Source: Conus ventricosus (Eukaryota > Mollusca > Gastropoda > Neogastropoda > Conidae). Taken from it: a DNA stretch of 64,000 bases. Shown one piece after another: positions 1 through 11,959 of this stretch. The notes beneath the pieces are model-generated. The model did no database searches, had not been told where the DNA came from, and saw nothing but the letters and a program-made list of their open reading frames with translations. The DNA is taken from the NCBI GenBank assembly GCA_018398815.1, contig CM031607.1, forward strand, positions 79,785,985 through 79,849,984, given 5' to 3'. Within the stretch, counting starts at the first letter, position 1. Each line of letters starts with the position of its first letter. The position numbers were made by a program, and so were the translations under genes.

Positions 1-130
1 ATTCACTTCAGTACATACGACTCTGTGGTATGAGTGTGTGTGAGTGTGTGTGCATGCATGTGTGCGTGCGTACATATGTGCATGAGTTACAAATCTGCAT
101 GATTTGCGCGACATATAAACCAAGACGTAC

Positions 131-1261
131 CATACTCTGCAAACCACAGAGGTGACCAGGACAGGACTTGAAAGAGAAAGTCCTCCACAGTAAGCAGACG
201 GGCAGACTGTCCAGTTTCCCGACTTGATGACCCTGCCACGCTGTTTCCTGCCGCCCATGGTACCAAGGGCTTGAACACATACTGCTGCTGCTCCTGCAAC
301 GGCGCTGGCCTTTTCTGCAAAGGGTTCCCCTGAAAGAAAGGCCGCCTCGGCTGTGTGGAAGCCGGCTTCTTTTGCATGAGCATCTCCTGAAATGTTGGTA
401 GGGTTTGGGGAGGGGACTTAAATGGTTCTAGGTACTTGTTCCGCTTGAGGTCAAACCGTACACTTTTGCTCTTCTTTGGCAGACTTTTCACTGCCTCATG
501 TGTGTGTGAATCAGGCTGTATGTTGTCAGAGGTTGGTGACCGGTTCTCATTCTCTTGGCCCGTTTCGTCAGGAGCATTATCTGGTTTTGTCCTTGGTGGC
601 GTAGGTGGTCTAGCAACCCCCTTTGAAAATGAAATGGTAGGATTACCAGGCATCGACTCTGAACTGCTACCATTATCACCTTGCTTCCTTTCAACAGATT
701 GTGATCTGGAATCACTGTCTTGTCTGACATCAGCAGATCCTGACGCTGAAGTGCTGTTCTGTTTGGCGTCAGAGCTGCCTGATCTTGACCTGGACCTATC
801 CAGTTTTCCTTCAAGAGATTCAGTCTCTGACCTAGACATGTCTCTTTTTGAATGGGGAACAGATCCTGAACTGGGGCCATGCATGATATCCCTTTGTCTT
901 GATTCTGAGGCACCACCAGACCCTGACTTTGAATAGTAACCCTGTTGATTGGCATCAGCCCTGATGTTGAACTGTCACGCTGTTTTCTGTCTTCGGACCC
1001 AGATTTTGAACACCTGCCACTTTTTCTTTCTGTGGATCCTGATCCTGAACTAACTGAATGTTTATTCCCACTAGATTTGGACCTTGAACTGTCAGCATGC
1101 TTTTCATCACTAGCTGCAGTTTTGTCATGGTGATGCTTATCACAGTATTTTGCAACACTGTCTTTGACAACTTTGCCCTGGTCTGTCCTGGATGTTGATG
1201 GTGCTGCTGCCTTGTCCTTTCTGCTACCCAACTCTCGGTCCCTTTCGTTACCACCTCCAGT
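131..1261 (-). CDS. Exon 3 (last visible) of a large Ser/Arg-rich nuclear protein, possibly senataxin-like
   Basis: The acceptor ends in TTTTGCAG just before position 1261 and the donor GTACGT starts at 130. The phase matches the donor of the upstream exon at 4955. The encoded segment is hydrophilic and S/K/R/D-rich with repeated SKSGS-like and RKQRDS-like blocks. It then becomes more ordered around SVRFDLKRNKYLEPF and ends in LTVEDFLFQVLSWSPLWF. That last segment resembles the short helix before the SF1 helicase domain of senataxin/Sen1 proteins; this is family memory, not a search. The helicase itself would lie off the left edge. One reading-frame break occurs: upstream codons (1261 to about 960) and downstream codons (about 977 to 131) are in different frames that overlap near a CCC run at 959-961. 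One missing C there would join them, so a base-call or assembly indel is likelier than a real break. Confidence 0.7.
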
Positions 1262-1752
1262 CTGCAAAAGTTGACAATATTGTGGTTGTAAAGAAAAGCT
1301 AGATTATTTGATGATGCATGTATGCACGCATGCTCATGCACACGCCTGCATGCAAAACACACATACACACACACACATGCACATGTTACTAACACACAAG
1401 CATGTATATATGTGCAATGTGCACACATACTTTGCACATGCTGTACACAGAGTATAACAATGCACACTGATTCAACCGCAGCACAGCAAATTATGCAAAT
1501 TATTCTATTACTTGCATTAGACTTTTTAGAACCTAAATTCAGTTTAAACCATAATGCAGTCTCCAGACAACAGAAATCAGTGATGTAACTATTCCATTTA
1601 ATTCTGACTTTGGTGTCTTGTATTCTGAAAAAGAATCCTACTGTATATATGGTTAAATCACTTTTGGGCACCCAGGTGTGTTGGCCAACTTAGATCTCCG
1701 CAATTTTGGTCAGGGTTCCTGTCCAGATAGCTCAACACATGGATCAATGCAA

Positions 1753-2715
1753 TGAGCGAATCAATCATGGTCATGGTCTGTGTCTACACAGCTCACTGCA
1801 TGGATCATGCAATGTGTACTTCAGTCACGGTCTGTGTCTACACAGCTCACTGCATGGATCATGCAATATGTACTTCAGTCACGGTCTGTGTCTACACAGC
1901 TCACTGCATGGTTCATGCAATGTGTACTTCAGTCATGGTCTGTGTCTACACAGCTCACTGCATGGATCATGCAATGTGTACTTCAGTCACGGTCTGTGTC
2001 TACACAGCTCACTGCATGAATCATGCAATGTGTACTTCAGTCATGGTCTGTGTCTACACAGCTCACAGCATGGATCATGCAATGTGTACAAGTTCAGTCA
2101 TGGTCTGTGTCTACACAGCTCACAGCATGGATCATGCAATGTGTACAAGTTCAGTCATGGTCTGTGTCTACGCAGCTCACTGCATGGATCATGCAATGTG
2201 TACTTCAGTCATGGTCTGTGTCTACACAGCTCACTGCATGGATCATGCAATGTGTACTTCAGTCACGGTCTGTGTCTACACAGCTCACTGCATGGATCAT
2301 GCAATGTGTACTTCAGTCACGGTCTGTGTCTACACAGCTCACAGCATGGATCATGCAATGTGTACAAGTTCAGTGATGGTCTGTGTCTACACAGCTCACA
2401 GCATGGATCATGCAATGTGTACTTCAGTGATGGTCTGTGTCTACACAGCTCACAGCATGGATCATGAAATGCAAACATCAATTATGGTCAAGGTCTGTGT
2501 CTACACAGCTCATAGCATGGATCATGCAATGTGTACTTCAGTCATGTTCAGGGTCTGTGTCTACACAGCTTAAAGCACAGATCATGCAATGTGTACTTCA
2601 GTCATGGTCAGGGTCTGTGTCTACACAGCTCAAAGCACATATCATGCAATGTGTACTTCAGTCATGTTCAGGGTCTGTGTCCATACAGCTTAAACTTTAA
2701 AGCATGGATCATGAA
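1753..2715 (+). repeat. 54-bp minisatellite (units of 54-60 bp, about 16-17 copies)
   Basis: A tandem unit of the form GGTCTGTGTCTACACAGCTC followed by ACTGCATGGATCATGCAATG and TGTACTTCAGTCAT recurs every 54 bp. Some units gain 3 bp (AAG after TGTAC) and some later ones gain 6 bp (TTCAGG or GTCAGG). Every unit length is a multiple of three and the unit has no plus-strand stop, so plus-strand frames stay open for hundreds of codons without being genes. Each unit contains the near-palindrome TGCATGgatCATGCA. A further degenerate unit resumes after the inserted element at about 3694-3750. Confidence 0.95.
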
Positions 2716-3687
2716 CAGGGTTGTACATCCTTAGCAGTATCTATAGGACAAATGTCCTGGACCACCCTGAAGTAATAGGACATTTGTCCTCTTCATAACA
2801 AAATCAATCAGACATTTTGAACGCAAGCCAGATTGAATGTATATTAAGTTTTATGCACACAAAAATGGTATTACAAAAGCTGACTATATTCCTAGAGTGG
2901 GAAGCCATGTTTGGTAAACATACTATTACTAGTCCACACACACACACAGTCACACACACAGAGGCAGTGTCTTTCCTAAATCACTATTCATTGCTAATGC
3001 TAGTATTCAAGTACAATATTGATTCATTTGGAGTCGTCTTTTTGGTTGAAGAGCATTCTTTTCCTTTTCTCTCCCCACTTTTCTGTCACCCTGAACACCC
3101 ATTCTGATTCCCCCTTGACATCACTTGGTCCTTCCATTTGCACCCTCATCAGCATGGCCTGGTTTTCTGCTGTCAGTCTGTTCCTTTGACTTGTCAAAAT
3201 CAAATTCAAATTCTGGCCTACAACACGTAACAAGTACAAGGCTTATCGCTCTTTAGCCGCTTTACGCTAAAAATAACCCTGACACAAGCTGGCTGCGAGC
3301 TCTCAGCTGCGAGCTGTGTACCTCGCTGGTTCAGCCTCTGCGAGTCAGGGAGGCAGAGTTGCAAGCCAACGAGCTAAAAATAGACCGCCACGGCTCGCCA
3401 CTAAGCTTAGTGCCAGTGGCACACGGGACTAGTAATAGGCCTAGTGATTCACTGGGCTTACACTAAAGTTACAGACTGGAGTTCTGTACGACGGTCGGAC
3501 TCAAATAATTATGCGGGCTTGATATAAATGGCCGGTGCCATGTCCGTGAGCATCGGAAAGCTATCGGACAGTGACCGCGTTTTCGGCAAAGTAATGGGAC
3601 ATTTGTCCTCTTCACTGCCAGTTATATCGGACATTTTGCATGTGCAATCGGTCTATGTCCGATGTCCGACGTGGATGTGCAACCCTG
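2716..3687. mobile_element. Non-autonomous DNA transposon (hAT-like termini) inserted in the minisatellite
   Basis: The left end CAGGGTTGTACATCC (2716-2730) and the reverse complement of the right end, CAGGGTTGCACATCC (3673-3687), match at 14 of 15 bases. The flanks carry a perfect 6-bp duplication CATGAA (2710-2715 and 3688-3693). Removing the element and one CATGAA leaves a normal minisatellite unit running through GGATCATGAATGTGTAC, which shows the insertion event directly. Subterminal copies of GGACATTTGTCC occur near both ends. No transposase ORF is present. CAGGG termini recall hAT elements, but those make 8-bp duplications, so the superfamily is uncertain. Confidence 0.8.
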
Positions 3688-3693
3688 CATGAA

Positions 3694-3760
3694 TGTGTAC
3701 TTCAGTCATGTCAGGGTCTGTGTCTACACAGCTCAAAGCACGGATCATGTACTGTACACA
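3694..3760 (+). repeat. Displaced minisatellite remnant beyond the inserted element
   Basis: TGTGTACTTCAGTCATGTCA followed by GGGTCTGTGTCTACACAGCTC and AAAGCACGGATCATG is a continuation of the array at 1753-2715, separated from it by the 972-bp transposon. Confidence 0.85.
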
Positions 3761-4954
3761 CTGTCTGCACATCAACCCTGCAAACATGCCTAAGCTCAGT
3801 TTGCCTCCATAAAAAAATTCTGAAGTCCTTTACTCACCAACTTAACCTATGTTTTTGTGTACCATGTGCTTCCTATTTTAATCTAAAGTGGCTTTCAGAC
3901 CCAAAATCATATATATAGTCAGTCAATTTTGTACTCGTAACTTGTATTCAAAAGCACGACATGAATATCTCAAACTATGTCAAACAACATGCAAATTATG
4001 TGCTTGTTCCATTTGTACACAGGATGAATTTTTTTTAATCAAACAAACAAAACATAAAGACAAAAGTACAGAATAGGAAGCACTGAAACCAAAATCTAAA
4101 AATGAGATCAATTTGAAACAGTAGTAAATCTGCAATTGGTTGACCCCACACACATACAAAATACAAGTTCAAATTTCACCAGTTTTGAAATCATAACCTA
4201 CATCTGGCACTTACCCATTAACCCATACAATCCTGCACCTGAGCAATGCTCAGGAGTCCCTAAACAGGGTCATGAGCCCATTCCTGAGCAAATTCTCGGA
4301 CAACAGACCTGATGTACTGGAACCAGTATGACTCCAAAACTATACGTTCCAGTTTTCAAATTTGACATAAATAAAAACAAAAACTTACTTAAAACTTTAC
4401 CGTTTTTGGTCCAAAATTGAGTCTTCCATTTACATGCAAACACAGTTATTTATAAAGTAAGAACATGTCTGAATTTGTAAACACGATAGGGAATTTTAAT
4501 ATGTTGCCAGTTGTAATGAACATTGTTGTAACAATACCAAGTTTTTCGCTTCTTGGCAGAATAGGTTTTCATTTATTTAAAGCTGAAATGAACAAAGTAC
4601 CCTGACTGTAATAATGAAACAATGTTTTTGATCAAAGTATCAAAAGTCCAAAAGCTCATCATATGACATGAAATTAATCTCTTAGGGAAAAAAATGTCTT
4701 TAACTTTCTTTTTCTTTTTTTTTGTCTCTTAACCAAAAGTTTTGAGAACAGAGTGTAAGTGAAGCATCCCTTCCATTCAAGCAGATCAGCCCACAGGTAT
4801 GGCAGGAAAGACTGCCCAGGCTGTAAACTAAAAGGGTTGAAACCTTGGGATAAAGACTAACTACGACGGACAGTGAACACAGATTCAGTGACAATCTACT
4901 GAAAATCTACTAAAACATAAGCATACTGTGCATTGTCCTAGTGTTTCATCTCAC

Positions 4955-7900
4955 CTTATCACGATGCTTGTGTCCAGTCTCCATCGTAGTCTTTGTGTGT
5001 TTTGATGCAGATTTCTCTACAGTTTCTTTGGTCTCAGAGGATTCTCGAGATGCCCTTGATGACTTTGTTGATGCTTTGCTTCCCGAATAACCGGGATCGG
5101 TATGACGTTCACGACTGTTTATGTTCAATAAGTCTCTGCATTGATTTGATTCCATTTTAGAACTGGAATCGTTTCGACTGTCTCTGTCTCCATCTCTATC
5201 TTTCCGAGAAGAGTTTGTTTTCAGTTCCAGTTCCTTGGTTTCTTCGGCTGCTTTATCCCTCTTGACATCAGCTGGCTTAGCAATGCTGCCAGCTTCTGCT
5301 GTGGATACGGGCAACGATTCTGATTTTGAACCTTTACAAGATGCATCCTCCTCCCCTTTCTCAGTCCTCATCAGCCGCTGCTTGGAGACAGGCATGGTGG
5401 CTGTCAAGAGAGGGAGACCTTTGTCAAACACCTCCTGAGTGCTGGGCAGCTCTACATCCATGTCCATGGCACAATCACTCCGAGGGGCTGCATCTTGTCG
5501 GCGGCCAGCTCTGTACTGGGAAGGATTGAGATTCACCTTCTTTGTCCTTGCCGCCAGTTCTTGTCTGGCTTTCTTGGTATACTCTGAAATGTCAAGAGTT
5601 CCAGGCACATTCTTCCGTTTTCGCGGTTTTGGCACCCTGTCAGAGAATCGTTTTCTATCAGCAGCATCCACAGCAGGCTTTTTTCCCAACCACACCGAGT
5701 CTGAGGAAGTCCTGGTTTCTTGAATCTCCTGTCCCAGAACAGCTGCATGGGCAGAAGCCTTCTGCCGCTTACTCTTGCCCTCAGCAGAAAGGTATTTGTC
5801 TGCAGGAGTACTGTTCTTTTCTATCTGTTCAAGAGGCTCCTTTTCAGGCACAGTCTTGAAATTTTCTGCATTACAGAGCTTCTGATGCAAGCCACGCTTT
5901 TTTCCTCTCCTTCTGGCCTCTGGCAGAGGTTCTATCTCAATCACACTCCCCTTTGCATTCTTCTTGTTGATTTCAACCATTGTCTCTCGTGCACATTCTA
6001 ATGTTCTACTGGGCAATGGTACCTCCCAACTGTTAATTCTGACAAATAAATGCTTCTGTTGATTCTCCAGTGTGGTTTTGCTCCCTGATTTATCTTCTGC
6101 TGAATAATGTCTTACCCTCCTCTGAGAGTCAGAGGAACATGGGGGCTGACTTTTACTATCATCTTCCGCTGAATGCCTTCTTTGAATGATAGATGATTCC
6201 GATGTCCCAGCTGTTAGATCCTCTTCCTTCCTTAAACATACTGCTCTTGAGACATCAGTACCTTCCTTGTCTTCCAATAATACCACTGTTTCATTTTTGT
6301 CTGTTTTCTCTTCCTCAGTCTCTAGATCTGATTCCTCAGACACTGTGAAAATTTCTGGATCAACCTGTGTTGGAGCAAAGTATGGATCCTCATCTCTCTG
6401 TGTTGCCATAGAATATAAGTCGAATTCCTCCTCTTCTTCCGATGAAACAACCTCCACATCGCCCAAAGTTTCAGCTTCATAGACACCCTTGCACCCAAGC
6501 TCTGGTTCACTCTGTCCACAGGCTCCTGAAGAAGAGTTGTCACCATCGCTATCACTGATAGCTAGCCACTGTTCGTCTATCAACGTGGGATGATCAAAGA
6601 TATCTTGAGCCTTACCTTTATCCACTTTCATGTCTTCTTTGTTTTCCTGAAGATCTTCTGTCTGGTTGGTCAATTTGTTGATGGAGTCCTCTCCTGCAGT
6701 CTGCTTATCACTTCCTTCCTGTGTTAAGTCAACCAAATCTGAACCTATATCCTGGCAAATGGACTCAGATCGTGAACTTGAATCTGAACCTGTCCTGCTG
6801 TTCCCTGTCACCATTTCTTGCTTTGACTTTTCAGCCTCAGGAATGTCACTTTGTAATTTTTCATTCCTTGAATCAGAAGACAACGCATTGCTTCCTGGAA
6901 CGCTGTCTGGTGAATAAAGGAGAGCTGTCTCTTCATCACTGTCAAGCTGAGTTGCTGCTGCAAATAAAGTATTATCCATATCATCATCAAAGTCGTCTTT
7001 CAAGCAATCCTCTACCTCAGCATCCTGTTGTTCTGACTGTTCTGGTGCTGGTTTTTTAGACACACTTTTCACTCCTTTCATGTCACTGCATGTTTCCTTC
7101 ATGTGACTGCCTTTGAACCTATCAGTATTCGCCCCAGTCTCATCTGAATGGGGAGTAACAGAAATACCAGGTTTGTCATCCCCAGTCTCATTCAAACCGG
7201 AAAACCTGCTTGTATCAATCTGAGTGCCAACCACATACACATCATCATCACTGCTGATATCTTCATACTTTTCCTCAGTCACTGGAGTCTCCTTCAAAGA
7301 AGCTTCACTGTCATCATCAATCTGAGTTGAAATCAAATACACATCTTCATCGACACTAATATCCTCATAAACATCATCAATCAAAGTGGGTTGGGAATAC
7401 AATGAATACATCTTCTCCTTCTGTGCTACGTCAGTCTCAGCACTGTCTGAGGCTGCCAACAGATCATCATCATCATCTGTGTCCATAGCAACATCGTTGT
7501 TCACTGCGCTGGTCTTATCAGTATCAGCAGTCATGGAATCCTTATCAGCACTCTCGTGATCTGTGTCAATGTCTATTTCAAGGTACTGTCTTTCTGTGAT
7601 GTCATCAGACCACAAGTCCTCATCAAGATCATCTATGGCTTCATGTTTCATCTCCACCTGCGTGAAGCTGGTGAACAGCTCTTCTTCATCTGAATCAAAA
7701 ACCATCACAAAATCATCCTCCAGGGTGTAGCTCACTTGTTCATCTTTCACCACAGCCACAGCATCCGACACAGATATGCTGGTCCCAGCCTCCGATACCT
7801 TTTTAGCATCGCTTCTGTCTGGTGCCCCATCTTCTGTCTCCTGCATCGGCAGGACCTCAGAGTTGCCAGACTCGGTTTGCTGGGCCCTGACTGCAGCAGA

Positions 7901-10290
7901 ACCTGAATCTGCAGAACGGATCTGGTGCTCAACCAAAGTGGATCCAGCTCTAAGTTCCACAAGCGTCCTGATGGGAATGTCTTCTTCTGCATCAGCTGCT
8001 GATTCCTGCTCTGTTGTGTGCGTTGGCAGGTCATCAAACAAGCACTGGCTGTTATCACTGTCTGTATCATCCACATCACAGTCCTGTGAGTTAGAAGTTG
8101 AAGTAACTTTAGTATGCACAGGGGAAGTTTCTGCTTCTAGTTTTACAAGCAGCACTGGAGGATATTCCTGACTCTGTGGACTCTCTTCCGTTTTAAAACT
8201 TTGCAAGTCAGTACAATCATCAGCTTTTTCAGGCAATCTTAGCGATAGGGTCAATTGGTCTGGCAAACCAACTTGTCCAGTTTTCACGTTTTGTGAGGTG
8301 TTGTCACTTTTTGGCAATGCCACAGTCACAGACAGTGTCCTCGGTTGGCCATGCTTTTGAATGTTATGTTCTGAAGGAGGTAAAGTTTGCACACCACTTG
8401 TACTTCCAGCAGTCGCTGTGACATCACTGTCTCTGTCTTCTGTTTTGATTCTTTCTAAAGCTGAATGAGACAAAGCTGGCCAAATATTGCTGTCAGTAGC
8501 AGAAATGGAACTATCTGAAATAATGTTGGATGAGACCTTCGAGAGCACAGGCGGCGGAGGCAAGTCCTCTGATACCTGACGACCAATAATGGATGGAATG
8601 CTGGGGACAGCAGTCAGACAGGGTGGTCCCTGATAATCCTCTTCATCAGAGAACGCATACGGTTGCGTCATGTCAGAGTCCTCTGACTTGAGATGCGGTA
8701 GTGCCACTCCCTCACCCATCACTGCTGAGGTGCCATGAAAAACAATAGTGCTGTCATTGTCTGCAAGCAATGGCTGAGTGTCTGAAGAGGTACTGAATTC
8801 TCTGCTTACGGTCTGTAAAACAGAATCTGCATTCACACGGTTGTGACTCTGGACTGCCTCTTCATTGTGAATGTTCAAGACATCTGGATTCAAACTCACA
8901 ACACTAATTATTTTCACTCTGTCAAGGGTACCTTCAGTCTGGTCCGGTTCATCTGCCACTTGTGTGTCTTGATCCAGAAAACTGGGAGACAACTGGGAAT
9001 ACTCCATAGTGGATCCTTCATAAATCACAGTTGTTGCGTCACTCTGCTGAGTCTCCTCACCCATAACCTCAGCTTCACTGCTCTGACTTTCTGATAGCTT
9101 TTCCCTTTCAGGCAGTATCATTTTCAATGGCACAGCCTTTTGATCAGAGTTCCCACACTCTTTTGATTTTGTGGAGACTTGATGTGGTGTGTTGTCATAA
9201 TCCTCAGTTTCTGAGCTAGCTGACTCATTGTCTGTGTCTGAACCACATGCTTCTGGCTTGCTTCGTTTTGGTGCACTGTGCTTTGACTGCCCAATTCCTG
9301 ATCCTTCACCTTGCTTTGGGGGCACAGTTTCTGCCGCCTTACTGTCCAGTCTACCCTCCCCTGACTGGGATCCTGTAGGCACAGCACATTTTTTTAGTGG
9401 ATGTGAAAGACTTTGACTTTCATTTTGTTTTCGCTTTGAAGAAAATGTCAACTGTGGAAGCTCTACATCATTACAATCTTCATCTTCATCATCACTGCAG
9501 GCAAGAGATTTCCCTGCTGCCTGCTGGTCACTTACTGCAGCAGTATGTGCACTCAGTGGAGTAGAGTGTATGGGGGCCATCACTTTGGGTGTCTTGCTGT
9601 GGAAATACTCCTCGTCACTCTCATCCTCATCTTCATCTGAAGCAAGACGTTCTACCCGCCAGTTAGTCTTAATGTATGGCATCTTCTTTTGTCCTTGCCT
9701 TTCCACTGGTGCAGCAGGATCTGGGGTGACATCGCTGGCCCGGCAGATGGGGGAAGGCAAATGAAATGAAGGACTGCCATGGGCTGCATTGGATTCATGA
9801 GGGACTGTTAAAGGTTTAAGCACCAAGCCACGGGACACGTTCGTTCTCTCCTCCTCGGTGCCTTCGTTCTGAGTGTCCAGATCTTCTTCGCTGGTTTCGG
9901 CAATCACTATGTCTTCACTGCTGTCCTGTAGTTCACCACACACTCTTGGCCCTTCCACACCACTCCCTCTGGCCTGTCCTGCTTGTCTTGTACGGCCTCT
10001 GCACAGTGACAGCATGACCGGCGGGCCCTGGATTCCAGAAGACGGGAAATCAGATGTACTCTCTCCAGACGAGTCTCCGTCTTTATCTGATGAAGTGCCG
10101 GGGGGTGGGCTGAAATTTTGTTGACTGGAACGCTGTGAACTGGAAACTGGTAAAGGATGTGATCCTTTCTCCCGCTGCTTGTTGGAAGCTGGAGGATGGT
10201 TTGGAATGAGGTTGTCTTGCAGGCTATCTGGATCATGCTTGTTTTTTCTGAGGGATACCCTCCCATTGCGTTGACTATGTGCCTGAGAGT
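4955..10290 (-). CDS. Exon 2: giant 5.3-kb exon of an acidic disordered nuclear protein, possibly senataxin-like
   Basis: A single open frame of about 1,778 codons starts after a TTTTCCAG acceptor (exon base 10290) and ends at a GTGAGA donor (intron from 4954). With the 109-nt first exon the total is 5,445 nt, exactly 1,815 codons, which supports the exon model. The protein is low-complexity and rich in S, D, E, T and K. Approximate residue positions: SUMO-interaction-like cores beside acidic runs (EDIVIAETSEED near 160, SDLVDLTQEG near 1220, VEVVSSEEEEEFD near 1315); repeated TQ-D motifs (STQID, GTQID, ATQLD, ATQRD, PTQVD, about 1020-1345); and basic NLS-like stretches (ARRRGKKRG, KPRKRK, about 1490-1620). 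The most ordered-looking part is around FVRINSWEVPLPSRTL (about 1450). There is no FHA, BRCT or other catalytic fold. A chromatin, DNA-damage or RNA-processing scaffold role is inference. Alternatives are an MDC1-like or wholly uncharacterised protein. Confidence 0.85.
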
Positions 10291-11000
10291 CTGGAAAATA
10301 CAAATCAAAGAAATAAGTAAACAAAGACATGTATAGAAAATAAACCCAAGAATGAATTAATCCATGGATAAAATGGCAAATCAAATTCATATTTATTAAA
10401 TAGAAGTCAATATCTATAAATCAATGCGTGCTTGCATCCCTGTTCCAGTGACAGATCCCATTTCACCCTGCACTCAAAACTGTCTCCTGTAAATATGCTG
10501 TCCTGCTCCGATTCTTAGATGAAAAGTAGACGTGGCACATCTGATCTCCTGCTTCTCACATCATAATCTTATGTTCAAATTCTCTCTCCACAATTCCATT
10601 TTTCCTGCCATTTCTCTGCATACTAGCCAGATATGAGCATGGAGTGTGTTAGAAAAAAAGAAAGTCGGCAAAATACACAGGGCTGCCAACGAAGCAAACT
10701 TTCTTAGTATTTCAGGCTTTGAAGCTCAAGTTCTTTCCTTTCAGTTTCACTTTCAATTTGTGCATATAATTACTCTCAAAAATATTGTATGGTGCGTGAT
10801 CACACGGTAAAAGTACACCAAGCATGTTTAGCTAACTAAAGTGAGCAGATAAGTTTGAAGCTTCAGTCATGGCAGCCACAGAGTTTCTGATACCTCCTGA
10901 TATGGTGTCCACATACAACTGAGATACCTAGACAGCCACATCAAGGCTGTTGAAAACAAAACTGTGCTTACAATAAGCACAGCAGCTGTCCTGTTTTTAA

Positions 11001-11674
11001 CCCTCTTTTGCATGCACTTACCTTAGCTTAGTTACGCCGAAAAACCGTTGGCAAGGTAAGTAACTCCGTAATTTGAACATGGTTACCCAATTAAAAAATT
11101 AATTTAAAAGAGAGGAAAGGAAATAGTCAAATGAAAATAATTTTTAAAAGTCCTACGAATATATATGTTGCTACATCATAAGTTTGAAGAATATCACATG
11201 AGCCATTTACTCGGGGGAAAAAAAAAAAAAAAAAAATCTTCTTCAGAACTTTCTTCCGAATCATACCTGGAACATCATCCCAGTCGAAATCTAGGTCACT
11301 CTAAGCTTCATTACCCAGCACTTTCACTAAGTGTTATGCCCTAAATCCTGCAAATCACAGTATCTTCATCACTAGATCTCGTTATAGAACGGCAGAAATC
11401 AATGTTAGCGATGGCGAAAAACAGCATTTCGACCACAAAACTTTAAAAATTCGTAACTCAAGAACTACGGCACGTATCGACTCGCGGTTTTTTGCAAACG
11501 GAAGTAAATGGCCACAGGAAGAAGGAAGTCACGTTCTCGCGAGACTTCCTTTTCTACGAGAAATATGGCGGCGCCCATTGTTGCCACGTGTTTTACCGGG
11601 CGCTGGCAGGCGCTCAGCGTTTTGGCTGTGTGATTTCCGGTTGGGCGCTAGCGGGCGCTCCGCTGTCAAGAGGG
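11001..11674. mobile_element. piggyBac-like MITE with TTAA target duplications
   Basis: A 674-bp segment begins CCCTCTT and ends AAGAGGG, flanked directly by TTAA on both sides (10997-11000 and 11675-11678). This matches piggyBac-type insertions: TTAA duplication and C-rich terminal repeat. Only 7 bp of the terminal repeats match strictly. The right end is GC-rich with repeated GGGCGCT/GGCGCTC blocks, the interior is AT-rich, and there is no transposase ORF. It could be a chance pairing of TTAA sites, but the symmetry and change of composition argue for a real element. Confidence 0.5.
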
Positions 11675-11959
11675 TTAAGGCTTACAGGTACCTATGAAGC
11701 ACTGAATTAGTTTTGATTGGACAGAAGGTTCAATCGAGAAAAAGATGTATCAACAGCATAATCTTAACTTGAACACTGTTCACTGCATGGGCAAGGTATC
11801 TGGTTTTCATTCTTAAAAATTTCCAAGTCAGTGTTATAACATCCCCTAAAAGTTAACCCCCAAAAAGTGAAGCAATCCTTCAAACATTAATGAAATGAGA
11901 AGCCCTGTAACGCTGACACGACATGACAAATATTGTCTTTATTGTATTGTCTTGGGTCT

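Larger units (their letters stand above)
1262..4954 (-). other. Intron between exons 2 and 3
   Basis: Bounded by a GTGAGA donor (4954 downward) and a TTTTGCAG acceptor (ending at 1262), phase 0. It holds an AC/GT-rich stretch (about 1320-1450), a 54-bp minisatellite and an inserted TIR element. The rest (3.8-4.9 kb) is AT-rich with no recognised gene. The short ORFs across the minisatellite are repeat translations, not genes. Confidence 0.7.

Noticed and set aside
436..936. Plus-strand ORF opposite exon 3
   Set aside because: Antisense shadow of the Ser/Asp-rich coding exon.
1753..2715. CRISPR array
   Set aside because: Units are contiguous and wholly repeated with no unique spacers; the context is eukaryotic.
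1706..2734. Long plus-strand ORFs over the minisatellite as repeat-protein genes
   Set aside because: All three plus frames are open because unit lengths are multiples of three and the unit lacks stops; the array also lies in an intron of a minus-strand gene.
3024..3239. Extra minus-strand exon of the left gene
   Set aside because: It lies inside the 972-bp TIR element and has no convincing splice sites in phase.
4955..10290. MDC1 orthologue
   Set aside because: Acidic TQ-containing repeats are suggestive, but there is no FHA domain at the start and no BRCT domain visible; the final exon looks more senataxin-like. Not excluded.
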